From Bacteroidia bacterium (GTDB lineage: Bacteria; Bacteroidota; Bacteroidia; NS11-12g; UBA955), in contig JALRKL010000088.1 in the NCBI GenBank assembly GCA_023268875.1, positions 1 through 40,151 on the forward strand: 40,151 bases of DNA, in the 5' to 3' direction. Shown one piece after another: positions 18,919-27,866 of the stretch (within the stretch, counting starts at the first letter, position 1; every line of letters starts with the position of its first letter). The notes beneath the pieces are model-generated. The model saw only the letters and a program-made list of their open reading frames with translations, had not been told where the DNA came from and did no database searches. The translations under genes were made by a program, and so were the position numbers.

Positions 18919-19293
18919 TTATTCCGTTTCGGGGCGCAAGTTAGTACGCATTTCTAAAATATCAAAGAAAAGAAAGAAAAGAAAAGTCAGTCCGTAAACG
19001 GCGACAAAAGTCAATTCGATCGGCTTCATATTAAACAGGCTTATAGCCAAAAAGATAAGCACTAAAAAAAGTCGCACCATCGACCCTATCATCAATCTGC
19101 GAATACGTTTGTTTTCGGAAATTTGAACATCGTGATGGGTGAAATATTGAACGATATTAAACAACAGGGCTATGTAGACAATTCCGATATAAGAAACCGG
19201 CATCATTCGCAAACCCATTACCTGAGAACCAACACCTACACTGATTAATAGGATTGAAACCAAAACCGCAGATTTTATGATATATGCCTTCAT
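18919..19293 (-). CDS. Small 4-TM membrane protein in atp operon, AtpI-like position
   Basis: 124 aa, four hydrophobic segments, located immediately before atpB as AtpI/'ATP synthase subunit I' usually is. Confidence 0.55.
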   Translation of the reverse strand: MKAYIIKSAVLVSILLISVGVGSQVMGLRMMPVSYIGIVYIALLFNIVQYFTHHDVQISENKRIRRLMIGSMVRLFLVLIFLAISLFNMKPIELTFVAVYGLTFLFFLFFDILEMRTNLRPETE

Positions 19294-19296
19294 TTC

Positions 19297-19557
19297 TTAT
19301 TTTAGGGATTTGAAAACCCGGTAAAAGGCGATGCCCATACCTGCAAACACCCCTGCTAATGTGCCAATCGGAAATTTAGTCTGGGTCCTTTGATCTATCC
19401 ACCTGCCAATAAACGTTCCCAAAAGAATGGTCACCATCATTTGAAGTGCCATTCCTGTGTAAGACAAAAAACTGCGATTACGATCTGTCGGTGTTTTCTT
19501 CACTTCTTCCAAGATTATTGGATTTGCCCATTCTGCAAGATCCATTAAACGAACCAC
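19297..19557 (-). CDS. AtpZ/AtpI-family protein
   Basis: SYTGMALQMMVTILLGTFIGRWIDQRTQTKFPIGTLAGVFAGMGIAFYRVFKSLK matches the AtpZ/AtpI two-TM pattern; true start may be GTG at 19503. Confidence 0.8.
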   Translation of the reverse strand: MVRLMDLAEWANPIILEEVKKTPTDRNRSFLSYTGMALQMMVTILLGTFIGRWIDQRTQTKFPIGTLAGVFAGMGIAFYRVFKSLK

Positions 19558-19882
19558 CTTGTTCTATAATTATTTGCCGTGTTTGTATATCCCCGTCAAC
19601 TGCAGATGTTCCGTGTAAGACGGTTGTTTCATCGGATACAATATTTCCTTTTACGGTCCCTGAGATGCTCACATTCACCGCCGATATATCGCCGTGTACA
19701 CTTCCTGTTTCACCGATTACCAACTTTTGCCCCACTTCCATGTTGCCTTTTACTGTACCGTCAATACGAATATCTCCGCTACACTGAATGTTACCCGTGA
19801 TTACCGTTCCAGCACCAATAAGATTTAACAGCGCTTGAGGCGCCAATGAACTTTTATTTTTTGATTTTCCGCTTCCCAACAT
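19478..19882 (-). CDS. Bactofilin (polymer-forming cytoskeletal protein)
   Basis: LIGAGTVITGNIQCSGDIRIDGTVKGNMEVGQKLVIGETGSVHGDISAVNVSISGTVKGNIVSDETTVLHGTSAVDGDIQTRQIIIEQGGSFNGSCRM: canonical bactofilin beta-helix. Confidence 0.93.
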   Translation of the reverse strand: MLGSGKSKNKSSLAPQALLNLIGAGTVITGNIQCSGDIRIDGTVKGNMEVGQKLVIGETGSVHGDISAVNVSISGTVKGNIVSDETTVLHGTSAVDGDIQTRQIIIEQGGSFNGSCRMGKSNNLGRSEENTDRS

Positions 19883-19963
19883 TGCACGTGAATAAGAAAT
19901 AATGCTGCAAATATACTTATAACAATCTAGTTAATAACGACCCATCCCAAATCGCGTTTTAAC

Positions 19964-20332
19964 TTACTGCATTCTAACAGAAGTTGAATCGTACGGTTTT
20001 TCATTTTCAGATAACAAATCGTTTAAAACCTTCGATTTTTGATTTCGTATTTCTATTTGTTTCTTCAGATCCGATAGTTCTTGATTCAACCATAGCAACT
20101 CTTGTTTATCGCTGCTGCTTAATCCGTTTGGTAATACGTTGCGCAAGGGCGTGAAAGCATAAAGGAAATAGGAGATCAAAGCTACCACCAAAAACAAAAC
20201 TGAAAAAATACTGAGCGTATTCAATAAATTGATTTTTACCGAAGCTATTTCTGCAAAAGATTCGTCGTTCATTAAAACAAGACGGTGTTTATTCCGAAGT
20301 TTAGAGATAATTTTGTTGCGATTCGGCTTCAT
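19964..20332 (-). CDS. Membrane protein resembling only the N-terminal anchor of Bacteroidota M23 peptidases (no peptidase domain)
   Basis: 122 aa: KLRNKHRLVLMNDESFAEIASVKINLLNTLSIFSVLFLVVALISYFLYAFTPLRNVLPNGLSSSDKQELLWLNQELSDLKKQIEIRNQK; cytosolic segment + TM + short coiled coil. Confidence 0.65.
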   Translation of the reverse strand: MKPNRNKIISKLRNKHRLVLMNDESFAEIASVKINLLNTLSIFSVLFLVVALISYFLYAFTPLRNVLPNGLSSSDKQELLWLNQELSDLKKQIEIRNQKSKVLNDLLSENEKPYDSTSVRMQ

Positions 20333-20397
20333 GTAAGAAATCGTTTAACGAATTGTCAAATATTTCTTCAAAAATACCGTTTTTACCACATAAATCT

Positions 20398-23058
20398 ATG
20401 AGATTTGCGTTTATCAGAGCGCTACGCCCGACATATATATATTTTGGCTTCCTATGGGTAGTACTCTTCTCATCGTGCGGGAACGAATCTTCTTGGACTT
20501 ACAAAGCTTGGCATAATACCCTCGCCCATTATAACATATATTTTAATGGAGAACAAAAGTGGTTGGAAACTCAACAAACTGTTCGAGAGGCCTATAAAGA
20601 TGACTTTCGTAAACCCATCAATTTATTCAATTACGGAACTCTAGAATCCTTACAAGGAAATTTAGGTGCCATGGATGAAGTTGTAAAGAAAGCGAGCACG
20701 ATGATCGACAAGCACCCTAAAAGCAAATGGGTTGATGACGCTTATTTGTTGACAGGCAAAGCTTATTTATTTAAGGGAGATGCAATCGCGGCCGTAAATA
20801 TTTTCGACTTCGTTGCCAATCAGTACAAAGACCCGAATATCTTGTTTCAATCCAAACTTTGGACCGTTAGGGCACTTTTATTACAAGGTAAAATTATCGA
20901 TGCAGAAGCTATGGCTTCAAACATTCTGAAAAATCCCAAATTGCCCAAAGAACTTTTACACGTAGCACAATTTACCCTTGGAGCCATCTACCACCAACAA
21001 AAAAAGTATCAACAATCTGCCGAGCTTCTGCAAAAGGCATTACCTCGCTTAACCAATCGAATGGATTGTTACAGAACGTATTTTGCTTTAGGTCAAGCCT
21101 ACCAAAAAACAGGAGATTTTGTAAAAGCAGAAAAAGCCTATGCTAAGGTTCCGAGGTTCAATCCTCCATATGAATTGACATTCAATTCTCAAATAGAACA
21201 GGTGAGCATATTATCTGCCCAACAACGCGATTTTACTAAAGCAAACAAAATATTAAACCGCATGCTCAAAGACGATAAAAACCTTGAGTACAAAGGTCAA
21301 ATATATTTTCGAATGGCCCTCAACGAGCTCGATGCCGGCAATACAGAAAAAGCCATTGAAACTTTAAAAGTATCGGTACAAGAATCATTAGGGGATAAAA
21401 ATCAAAAAACCAGTTCTTACTTAAAAATTGGCGATATCTACTACCAAAAAAAAGCGTATCTACAAGCAGGAATGTATTACGACTCGGCTAACCGTGTTTT
21501 GGATGAAACCCATCCCGATTTTGAAAGTATCTTAGCTAAAAATCAAATTGTTACCGATTTGTTGGAACATTTAGTTCGGATATCTCAGAACGACTCATTA
21601 ATTCGCTTGGTTCGAGATGAAGAATTTTTAAAGGACAAAATCAAAGAAGCAAAGAAAAAAGAAAAAGAGCAACAAGAAAGGGAAAAAGCGCTAGCGGAAA
21701 TGGCCAAAAATAGAACGATGCCCAATTTCCCTTCGAACCCCGGTATGCCCATGAATCCGAACCTCGGAGGTGGGGGTGGATCTGGAAGTTCGTTCCCTTT
21801 TTACAACATTGTTACCAGAAAAAACGGAATTGCTGAATTCAGCCGTGCGTATGGGGATAGACCGAATGTCGATTTCTGGAAGTATCGCAGCAAAATGCAA
21901 TCTTTGAACAATCCCACTCCGAAAGATAGCGATAATACTAAGGAAGGCGAGCAGGATACATCTACGGATAATAAAGCCCAAAAAATCAGTGAAAAGCTGA
22001 AGAATATCGCTAAAGAAGATCGTAAATATTACGAGAATCTGCCCTTTGATAGCGAAGAACAAAAAAAACTTCTTCAAGAAATTGAAATTTCGCTATTTGA
22101 ATCTGCAGGGATATATGCCAACAAATTAAACGAGATTGAAACCGCCCAGAACCAATACACCACGCTTATCAATCGATTTTATAACTCGGCATATGTTCCT
22201 CAGACGTATTACGAGTTAATAAAATTGCACCGAATAGAAAATCAGCCATCTTTAGCCCGACTGTATACCGATACCTTAAAAACCCGCTTTCCAGAGAGTA
22301 TATACCTCAAGATGATTGAAAATCCTGAAGCCGTAAATACCATAAAAAATCCCGAGGCCGAGAGCAATCAAATTATACAGAATAAATACGACTCGATGTT
22401 ATTAGCATTTCAAGACCAACGATATTCCGATGCTATTGACATAAAATTAGAAACCGACAAATCGTATTCAGGAAATAGTTTACAACCGCGTTTCGATTTT
22501 GTTTATGGATTGTGCTTAATAAAAAGCGACTCTCTTAAAGCCACTGAAATTTTCAAACAAATTGGTCTTGATTATCCAAATACCGACGTTAGCAGAAGAT
22601 CAAAGAGTATTTTGGCCTCATTAGAAAAACGAAACGTTTCGGTATTGCCGGATTCCCTTAGAAACGCCTTAGAAAATTCGCAATCCTTTAAATTGCCTGC
22701 GTCGGATGAGAAATTAGACGCCGTGATCATAATCCCCAAATCCGCTAACGTAAACATGGCAAAAGCTCTTATTAGTGATTTAAATAAAAAAGAATTTTCT
22801 TTTGATAAATTGGTAATGGGCAGACATATCCCGCTGGGGGATTCTTATTTGATTTTGGTAGAAAACTTCACTTCAGCGGATAAAACACGCTTTTACGCTC
22901 GTTACTTATCTCAACAAACAGATTTATTCAATAGCAGGGGTATTTTCAAATACGAAACCGTTACTATTTCGACCGATAACCTTCAATTACTTGTAAAAAC
23001 TGAACAAATTGAAGAGTACACAAAGTGGCATAAATTAAAATATGCCGACTTGGATTGA
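20398..23058 (+). CDS. porW: PorW/SprE-family T9SS-associated TPR lipoprotein
   Basis: Lipobox FSSCGNESSWTYKAWHNTLAHYNIYFNGEQKW; TPR arrays; start at internal ATG (MRFAFIRALRP) of ORF 20353..23058. Confidence 0.85.
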   Translation: MRFAFIRALRPTYIYFGFLWVVLFSSCGNESSWTYKAWHNTLAHYNIYFNGEQKWLETQQTVREAYKDDFRKPINLFNYGTLESLQGNLGAMDEVVKKASTMIDKHPKSKWVDDAYLLTGKAYLFKGDAIAAVNIFDFVANQYKDPNILFQSKLWTVRALLLQGKIIDAEAMASNILKNPKLPKELLHVAQFTLGAIYHQQKKYQQSAELLQKALPRLTNRMDCYRTYFALGQAYQKTGDFVKAEKAYAKVPRFNPPYELTFNSQIEQVSILSAQQRDFTKANKILNRMLKDDKNLEYKGQIYFRMALNELDAGNTEKAIETLKVSVQESLGDKNQKTSSYLKIGDIYYQKKAYLQAGMYYDSANRVLDETHPDFESILAKNQIVTDLLEHLVRISQNDSLIRLVRDEEFLKDKIKEAKKKEKEQQEREKALAEMAKNRTMPNFPSNPGMPMNPNLGGGGGSGSSFPFYNIVTRKNGIAEFSRAYGDRPNVDFWKYRSKMQSLNNPTPKDSDNTKEGEQDTSTDNKAQKISEKLKNIAKEDRKYYENLPFDSEEQKKLLQEIEISLFESAGIYANKLNEIETAQNQYTTLINRFYNSAYVPQTYYELIKLHRIENQPSLARLYTDTLKTRFPESIYLKMIENPEAVNTIKNPEAESNQIIQNKYDSMLLAFQDQRYSDAIDIKLETDKSYSGNSLQPRFDFVYGLCLIKSDSLKATEIFKQIGLDYPNTDVSRRSKSILASLEKRNVSVLPDSLRNALENSQSFKLPASDEKLDAVIIIPKSANVNMAKALISDLNKKEFSFDKLVMGRHIPLGDSYLILVENFTSADKTRFYARYLSQQTDLFNSRGIFKYETVTISTDNLQLLVKTEQIEEYTKWHKLKYADLD

Positions 23059-23205
23059 TGTATTTCCGAATAAACTGGAGCGATTCTAAACAAACGCCAA
23101 AAACTTGGCTTGGATCGTTTAAATATCCGTTTGGAATTCCCTTGTCGAAGCGATTTAATAGAGAATCTAAAATACCCTATATTTGAACAGTAAACCGCGA
23201 AATTG

Positions 23206-25419
23206 ATGAAGTTCTACCCAAAACTCTGGCTTTCCTTCTTTGGTGCTATCTTGTTGGCATTTTTATTCTTTTTTGGCGTATCACTCGGACTTTTAGGAGA
23301 GATGCCTGAAATCGAGGATTTAGAAAATCCGAAAAATGCACTAAGCTCGGAAATTATTGGAAGCGATGGAGTTGTGATCGGTAAATTCTTTTTGGAAAAT
23401 CGAACCAATATCACTTTTGAAGAAATAAGTCCATATGCCGTTAATGCCTTAATAGCAACAGAGGATATTCGCTTTTATCAACATTCAGGAATCGACTTCC
23501 GCGGAACTGTTCGTGCATTTGCGAGTTTGGGAAGCGACGGCGGTGCGAGTACTATTACGCAGCAATTATCCAAAAACCTGTTCAGTAGATTTGAACGTCC
23601 TAGGGGTAAATTTGGTCGATTAATTCAAAAATTAAAGGAATGGGTAATTGCCGTAGAATTGGAAAAACGGTATACCAAAAAGGAAATAATCGTAATGTAC
23701 CTGAATACGGTTCCATTCTCGGGAATTTCATTTGGACTAGATGCAGCATCAAAGGAGTTTTTCAACAAACGGCCTATTGAACTCGACGCCAATGAAGCAG
23801 CTACCTTAATTGGCATGCTAAAGGCCAATTGGAAATACAATCCCAAATATAATACCGAAAAATCCTGGGGCCGCCGTAATGTAGTGCTTTCCCAAATGGC
23901 GAAGTATAACTATTTAAGCCAAGATTCTTTCCAAATGTTGAAAGACCTACCCATACAACTGCGATATCGTTCTGCCTCGAGTTTAGGAATGGCTCCTTAT
24001 TTTAAAACTCATTTGGGCAACCAACTTAAAGATTGGTGTAAAGAACGGGGTTATAATCTATACCGAAGCGGCCTTAAAATTTATACGACTATAGATTCTA
24101 AAATGCAGATGGCCGCTGAAGAAGCCGTTACAAAACACCTGAGTGTATTTCAACCCCAGTTTGTTAAAGCATGGGGAAAAGACCTACCCTGGAGATATAT
24201 TTCGAATCGTACGGTTATTCCTAATTTTATTGAGGATGCTTTGCGTAAAACACCACGATATATTAATATGAGAAAGGAATTCGGTTACGGGCACGATAAA
24301 TGTATTGAGGAATTGAAAAAGCCGGTTAAGATGACCATTTTCAGCTGGAAGGGCGACATTGATACGCTAATGAGTCCCTACGATAGTATGGCCTATATCA
24401 AAAAGGTACTACATGCTGGATTTATCGCTGTCGATCCAAGCAACGGTTATGTAAAGGCATGGGTCGGTGGGATCAATCATCAACATTTTAAGTACGACCA
24501 CGTTAACAGAAGAGCCAAACGCCAAGTGGGTTCTACTTTTAAACCCTTGATTTATGCAACCGCCATCGATATCAATAAGTTTACGCCGTGCACAGAATTC
24601 CCCCGAGAAAGAACGGTGTTTATTTCTGGAGGAAAAGAATGGTCACCCAAAAACTTTGACGGAAAAGAAGGAGGGATATGGCCCATTTGGAAAGGCTTAG
24701 CCCTTTCGGATAACTTAATTACGGCACAAATCATGAAATCGTTGGGCGAAAACGGACCCGATTTGGTCGTTCAATTTGCGGAACGCGTTGGAATTGACAA
24801 AGATCAAGTTCCGCGTGTGCCGTCTATCAGTTTAGGCACAGTAGAGCTATCGCCGTTTGAAATGGCTTCCGCTTACAGCGCGTTTGTAAATAAAGGATTA
24901 TGGATTGAGCCAACATACATAACCAGAATAGAAGACAAAGATGGCAATGTGATCGAGGAATTTGAAACCCCAAAACACGATCAGGTTTTAGATGCTGAAA
25001 AAGCCTATACCATGTTGCAATTATTAAAACGTGTGGTAGACAGAGGAACCGCCTTTGGCATGAAAGGGCGTTATGAAATTGAAGGAGACATCGGAGGAAA
25101 AACCGGAACAACTCAAGGTGCAGCCGATGGTTGGTTTATGGGTGTAACGAATGATTTAGTTTGTGCTACATGGGTAGGTGCCGATGACCCCACTGTAAGG
25201 GTAAGATACTCTAGCATGGGACAAGGAAGTAAAATGGCGATGCCTATTTTCGGTGAGTTTATGAAAACACTTCAGCACGATAAACGCATTAAATACATAG
25301 CCAAACCCTTTGAAGCTCCCGAGGGCATGGACCTTTCCCTACTCTTTGATTGTAAGCGACAAAACAAACCCAAAGCCCAAATTGGAGGCGATTTGAACGT
25401 TAGTGGATTGGGCGACTAA
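23206..25419 (+). CDS. Penicillin-binding protein 1A (GT51 transglycosylase/transpeptidase)
   Basis: [44 protein letters not shown] (GT51); [17 protein letters not shown] and [17 protein letters not shown] (transpeptidase SxxK and KTGTT). Confidence 0.95.
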   Translation: MKFYPKLWLSFFGAILLAFLFFFGVSLGLLGEMPEIEDLENPKNALSSEIIGSDGVVIGKFFLENRTNITFEEISPYAVNALIATEDIRFYQHSGIDFRGTVRAFASLGSDGGASTITQQLSKNLFSRFERPRGKFGRLIQKLKEWVIAVELEKRYTKKEIIVMYLNTVPFSGISFGLDAASKEFFNKRPIELDANEAATLIGMLKANWKYNPKYNTEKSWGRRNVVLSQMAKYNYLSQDSFQMLKDLPIQLRYRSASSLGMAPYFKTHLGNQLKDWCKERGYNLYRSGLKIYTTIDSKMQMAAEEAVTKHLSVFQPQFVKAWGKDLPWRYISNRTVIPNFIEDALRKTPRYINMRKEFGYGHDKCIEELKKPVKMTIFSWKGDIDTLMSPYDSMAYIKKVLHAGFIAVDPSNGYVKAWVGGINHQHFKYDHVNRRAKRQVGSTFKPLIYATAIDINKFTPCTEFPRERTVFISGGKEWSPKNFDGKEGGIWPIWKGLALSDNLITAQIMKSLGENGPDLVVQFAERVGIDKDQVPRVPSISLGTVELSPFEMASAYSAFVNKGLWIEPTYITRIEDKDGNVIEEFETPKHDQVLDAEKAYTMLQLLKRVVDRGTAFGMKGRYEIEGDIGGKTGTTQGAADGWFMGVTNDLVCATWVGADDPTVRVRYSSMGQGSKMAMPIFGEFMKTLQHDKRIKYIAKPFEAPEGMDLSLLFDCKRQNKPKAQIGGDLNVSGLGD

Positions 25420-25434
25420 TTTTTTATCTAATCA

Positions 25435-25465
25435 TTGCAGATGTGCGAAAATTGTATTATTTTTG
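25435..25465 (+). promoter_or_regulatory. Bacteroidota-type promoter for rpmE2 (TTG-N20-TATTTTTG)
   Basis: TTG at 25435-25437 and TAnnTTTG match at 25458-25465, 20-nt spacer, 25 nt before ATG. Confidence 0.7.
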
Positions 25466-25490
25466 CAGTCCTTTTAATAAGAAATCATTT

Positions 25491-25739
25491 ATGAAACCCG
25501 AAATACATCCAGGAAGTTACCGTAAAGTGGTATTTAAAGACATGAGTTGCGACTTTGCATTTTTAACCCAAAGTTGTGTTGATACCAAGGAAACCATCCA
25601 GTGGGAAGATGGCAATGAATATCCCTTATACAAATTGGAAATTTCTTCAGCCTCTCACCCATTCTACACCGGTAAACAAAACCTTATCGACACTGCCGGT
25701 CGTATCGATAAGTTCCGTAAGCGTTACGCGAAAAAATAA
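25491..25739 (+). CDS. rpmE2: 50S ribosomal protein L31 type B
   Basis: [82 protein letters not shown]; lacks CxxC of zinc L31. Confidence 0.97.
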   Translation: MKPEIHPGSYRKVVFKDMSCDFAFLTQSCVDTKETIQWEDGNEYPLYKLEISSASHPFYTGKQNLIDTAGRIDKFRKRYAKK

Positions 25740-25764
25740 TAAAATCCTATTAGGATTATATATG

Positions 25765-25794
25765 AGGTGCTTGTTTTCGCAAGCACCTTTTTTA
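25765..25794 (+). terminator. Rho-independent terminator after rpmE2
   Basis: AGGTGCTTG-TTTTCG-CAAGCACCT followed by a T-run; 9-bp perfect stem. Confidence 0.9.
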
Positions 25795-25862
25795 TTTGCC
25801 TTTTTTTGCGGCTTTTGTCTCTCGCTGATTTACCTAAAATAAAATAGTCCTAAATTCGCATC

Positions 25863-27026
25863 ATGCAAATAGGCTTTTCTGAGGAAATAAACGACAGGGG
25901 ACTCTTCCCACTAACGGCGACCCGACCATCAGCTGCTCTGCGAGTTGGAATCTTGAGCATTTCCGAGAAATGGGCCTTGCATTTAGGCGCTACAAAAGTA
26001 GGGTTTCAAACGCGCCCGTATTTGCAAAAACGATTCCCCGAAACAAAAGCAGACTTAAACATCAATGGTCAATTACTTCCTAATCCAGAACTGTTGCTTG
26101 CGATTCGAAATTTACCCGAACACGGCGCGCTAATTTCATCCGATAATACCTGTTTGGCCTTTAAAGGCGATAAATCAATAGAAGTATTATATGAAGGGCC
26201 AATTAAATTGATCAAACGCCCATTTCATGTTTTTAAATACAACGGAGTTGAGATCAAAAATGATTTCGAGCTAATCACCTCAAATCGCAAGAGTGTCCCA
26301 CTATCAAAAACCAATACTGTAATCGGCTCCCATAATATATTCTTGGAGGAAGGCGCCCAAGTTGAATGTTGTATTTTCAACACAAGCTCGGGTCCAATAT
26401 ACATAGGCAAAAACGCTCAGGTTATGGAGGGCAGTATTATAAGAGGGCCTTTCTCAATGGGAGAAGGTTCAAATATAAAGATGGGCAGTAAAATATATGG
26501 CGATACCACTCTGGGACCTTATTGCAATGTAGGTGGAGAAGTCAACAATGTGGTTTTTCAAGGTTACAGCAATAAAGGCCACGATGGCTTTCTTGGGAAT
26601 GCTGTATTGGGAGAATGGTGTAATATTGGCGCAGACACCAATGCATCTAATCTGAAAAACACCTACGACGAGGTAAAAGTTTGGAATTACGCGAGCAATC
26701 GTTTTGAAAAGAGTGGGGAGCAATTTTGTGGGCTGATTATGGGAGATCATAGTAAATGCGGCATTAATACCATGTTTAATACCGGCACTGTAGTTGGAGT
26801 GGGATCCAATATTTTTGGATCTGGCTTCCCCAGGCAGTTTGTGCCAGACTTCTCTTGGGGAGGAGCCTCGGGGTTTGTAACTCACAAACTTTTACAAATG
26901 GAAAAAACCGCCCAACTTATGATGCAACGACGTAAGCGCGATTATGACTTAGAAGAACAAGAAATAATTCGCTCGGTTTTTGAGGAAAGTCAGGAATATC
27001 GAAGCTGGGAACGGGAGTCCGAATAA
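25863..27026 (+). CDS. GlmU-like putative sugar-nucleotidyltransferase with left-handed beta-helix domain
   Basis: NDRGLFPLTATRPSAALRVGILSISEKW (degenerate nucleotidyltransferase signature) and hexapeptide repeats (FSMGEGSNIKMGSKIYGDTTLGPYCNVGGEVNNVVFQGYSNKGHDGFLGNAVLGEWCNIGADTNASN). Confidence 0.88.
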   Translation: MQIGFSEEINDRGLFPLTATRPSAALRVGILSISEKWALHLGATKVGFQTRPYLQKRFPETKADLNINGQLLPNPELLLAIRNLPEHGALISSDNTCLAFKGDKSIEVLYEGPIKLIKRPFHVFKYNGVEIKNDFELITSNRKSVPLSKTNTVIGSHNIFLEEGAQVECCIFNTSSGPIYIGKNAQVMEGSIIRGPFSMGEGSNIKMGSKIYGDTTLGPYCNVGGEVNNVVFQGYSNKGHDGFLGNAVLGEWCNIGADTNASNLKNTYDEVKVWNYASNRFEKSGEQFCGLIMGDHSKCGINTMFNTGTVVGVGSNIFGSGFPRQFVPDFSWGGASGFVTHKLLQMEKTAQLMMQRRKRDYDLEEQEIIRSVFEESQEYRSWERESE

Positions 27027-27036
27027 AAACAATCCT

Positions 27037-27675
27037 CTAAAGATCTATTAATTCGATTTGATTTCGCTGCAAGCTCAACAAATCGCGTTGTTCCATTTTC
27101 TTTAAGAGTCGCGATATCACTTCTCTCGAGGTATTTAAATCATTGGCGATGCTTTGGTGAGAAATATGTAACACCTTGGACTTGGCTTTTTGGGATTCTT
27201 TCTTTAGATAAAATTCCAATCTTTCATCCATACCTCTAAAGGCTATACTATCTAAAACTTCAAGTACTTCTTCAAATCTATTTCTATAGGTATTGATTAC
27301 AAACTCCTGCCAGCTGCGGTATTCTCGAACCCATTGATTAACCTTTTCCATTGGAATCAACATTACCTCTGAATCTTCTACGGCAACCCCCATAACTTGA
27401 CTTTGCTCTTGATGTCGCAGACACGACATAGACATAGCGCATGCTTGGCCACTCTGCAGGTAATATAAAAAGAACTCGCCACCCTCATCACCCTCACGAT
27501 ATATTTTTATTGCGCCACGCAAAACCACCATAGCCGAAGTCAAATGTTGTCCTGTTCTTACCAATACATCTCCCGAATGAACCTCCTTTACTTCGGCGTT
27601 TTCACTGATTTGTTCCAACAGTTCTGTTTCAATTTCAGGGAACTTTAATCTTAAATGTTCAGGGGCAATTTTCAT
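27037..27675 (-). CDS. Crp/Fnr-family transcriptional regulator
   Basis: cNMP-binding fold (EVHSGDVLVRTGQHLTSAMVVLRGAIKIYREGDEGGEFFLYYLQSGQACAMSM) and C-terminal HTH (ISHQSIANDLNTSREVISRLLKKMEQRDLL). Confidence 0.93.
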   Translation of the reverse strand: MKIAPEHLRLKFPEIETELLEQISENAEVKEVHSGDVLVRTGQHLTSAMVVLRGAIKIYREGDEGGEFFLYYLQSGQACAMSMSCLRHQEQSQVMGVAVEDSEVMLIPMEKVNQWVREYRSWQEFVINTYRNRFEEVLEVLDSIAFRGMDERLEFYLKKESQKAKSKVLHISHQSIANDLNTSREVISRLLKKMEQRDLLSLQRNQIELIDL

Positions 27676-27866
27676 GTAAGCGAATATCGTAATTTTTCAA
27701 CCTCTTAGTTACATGTTTTGGTATAATTATCAATTTAAGTCATACGTTTATTGTAATTTTTGACTTTTTAGAATAGTAAAGAGTAATATATCAGCACTGA
27801 CAAATCATAATTAATAAAATGTTATTCTAATAAATCGTAAATTCGAGAATTAATTCAACCAATTTT

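Noticed and set aside
19446-19787. 113-aa and overlapping 73-aa plus-strand ORFs across bactofilin/atpZ
   Set aside because: Antisense to bactofilin, whose repeat pattern gives open antisense frames; no protein-like features
21691-22077. 128-aa antisense ORF in porW
   Set aside because: Antisense of low-complexity Lys/Glu and Gly/Pro-rich region; spurious
23096-23109. GCCAA-AAAC-TTGGC hairpin downstream of porW as terminator
   Set aside because: Only a 5-bp stem and no T-run follows; insufficient
26469-26885. 138-aa antisense ORF in the GlmU-like gene
   Set aside because: Antisense to hexapeptide-repeat coding sequence; spurious
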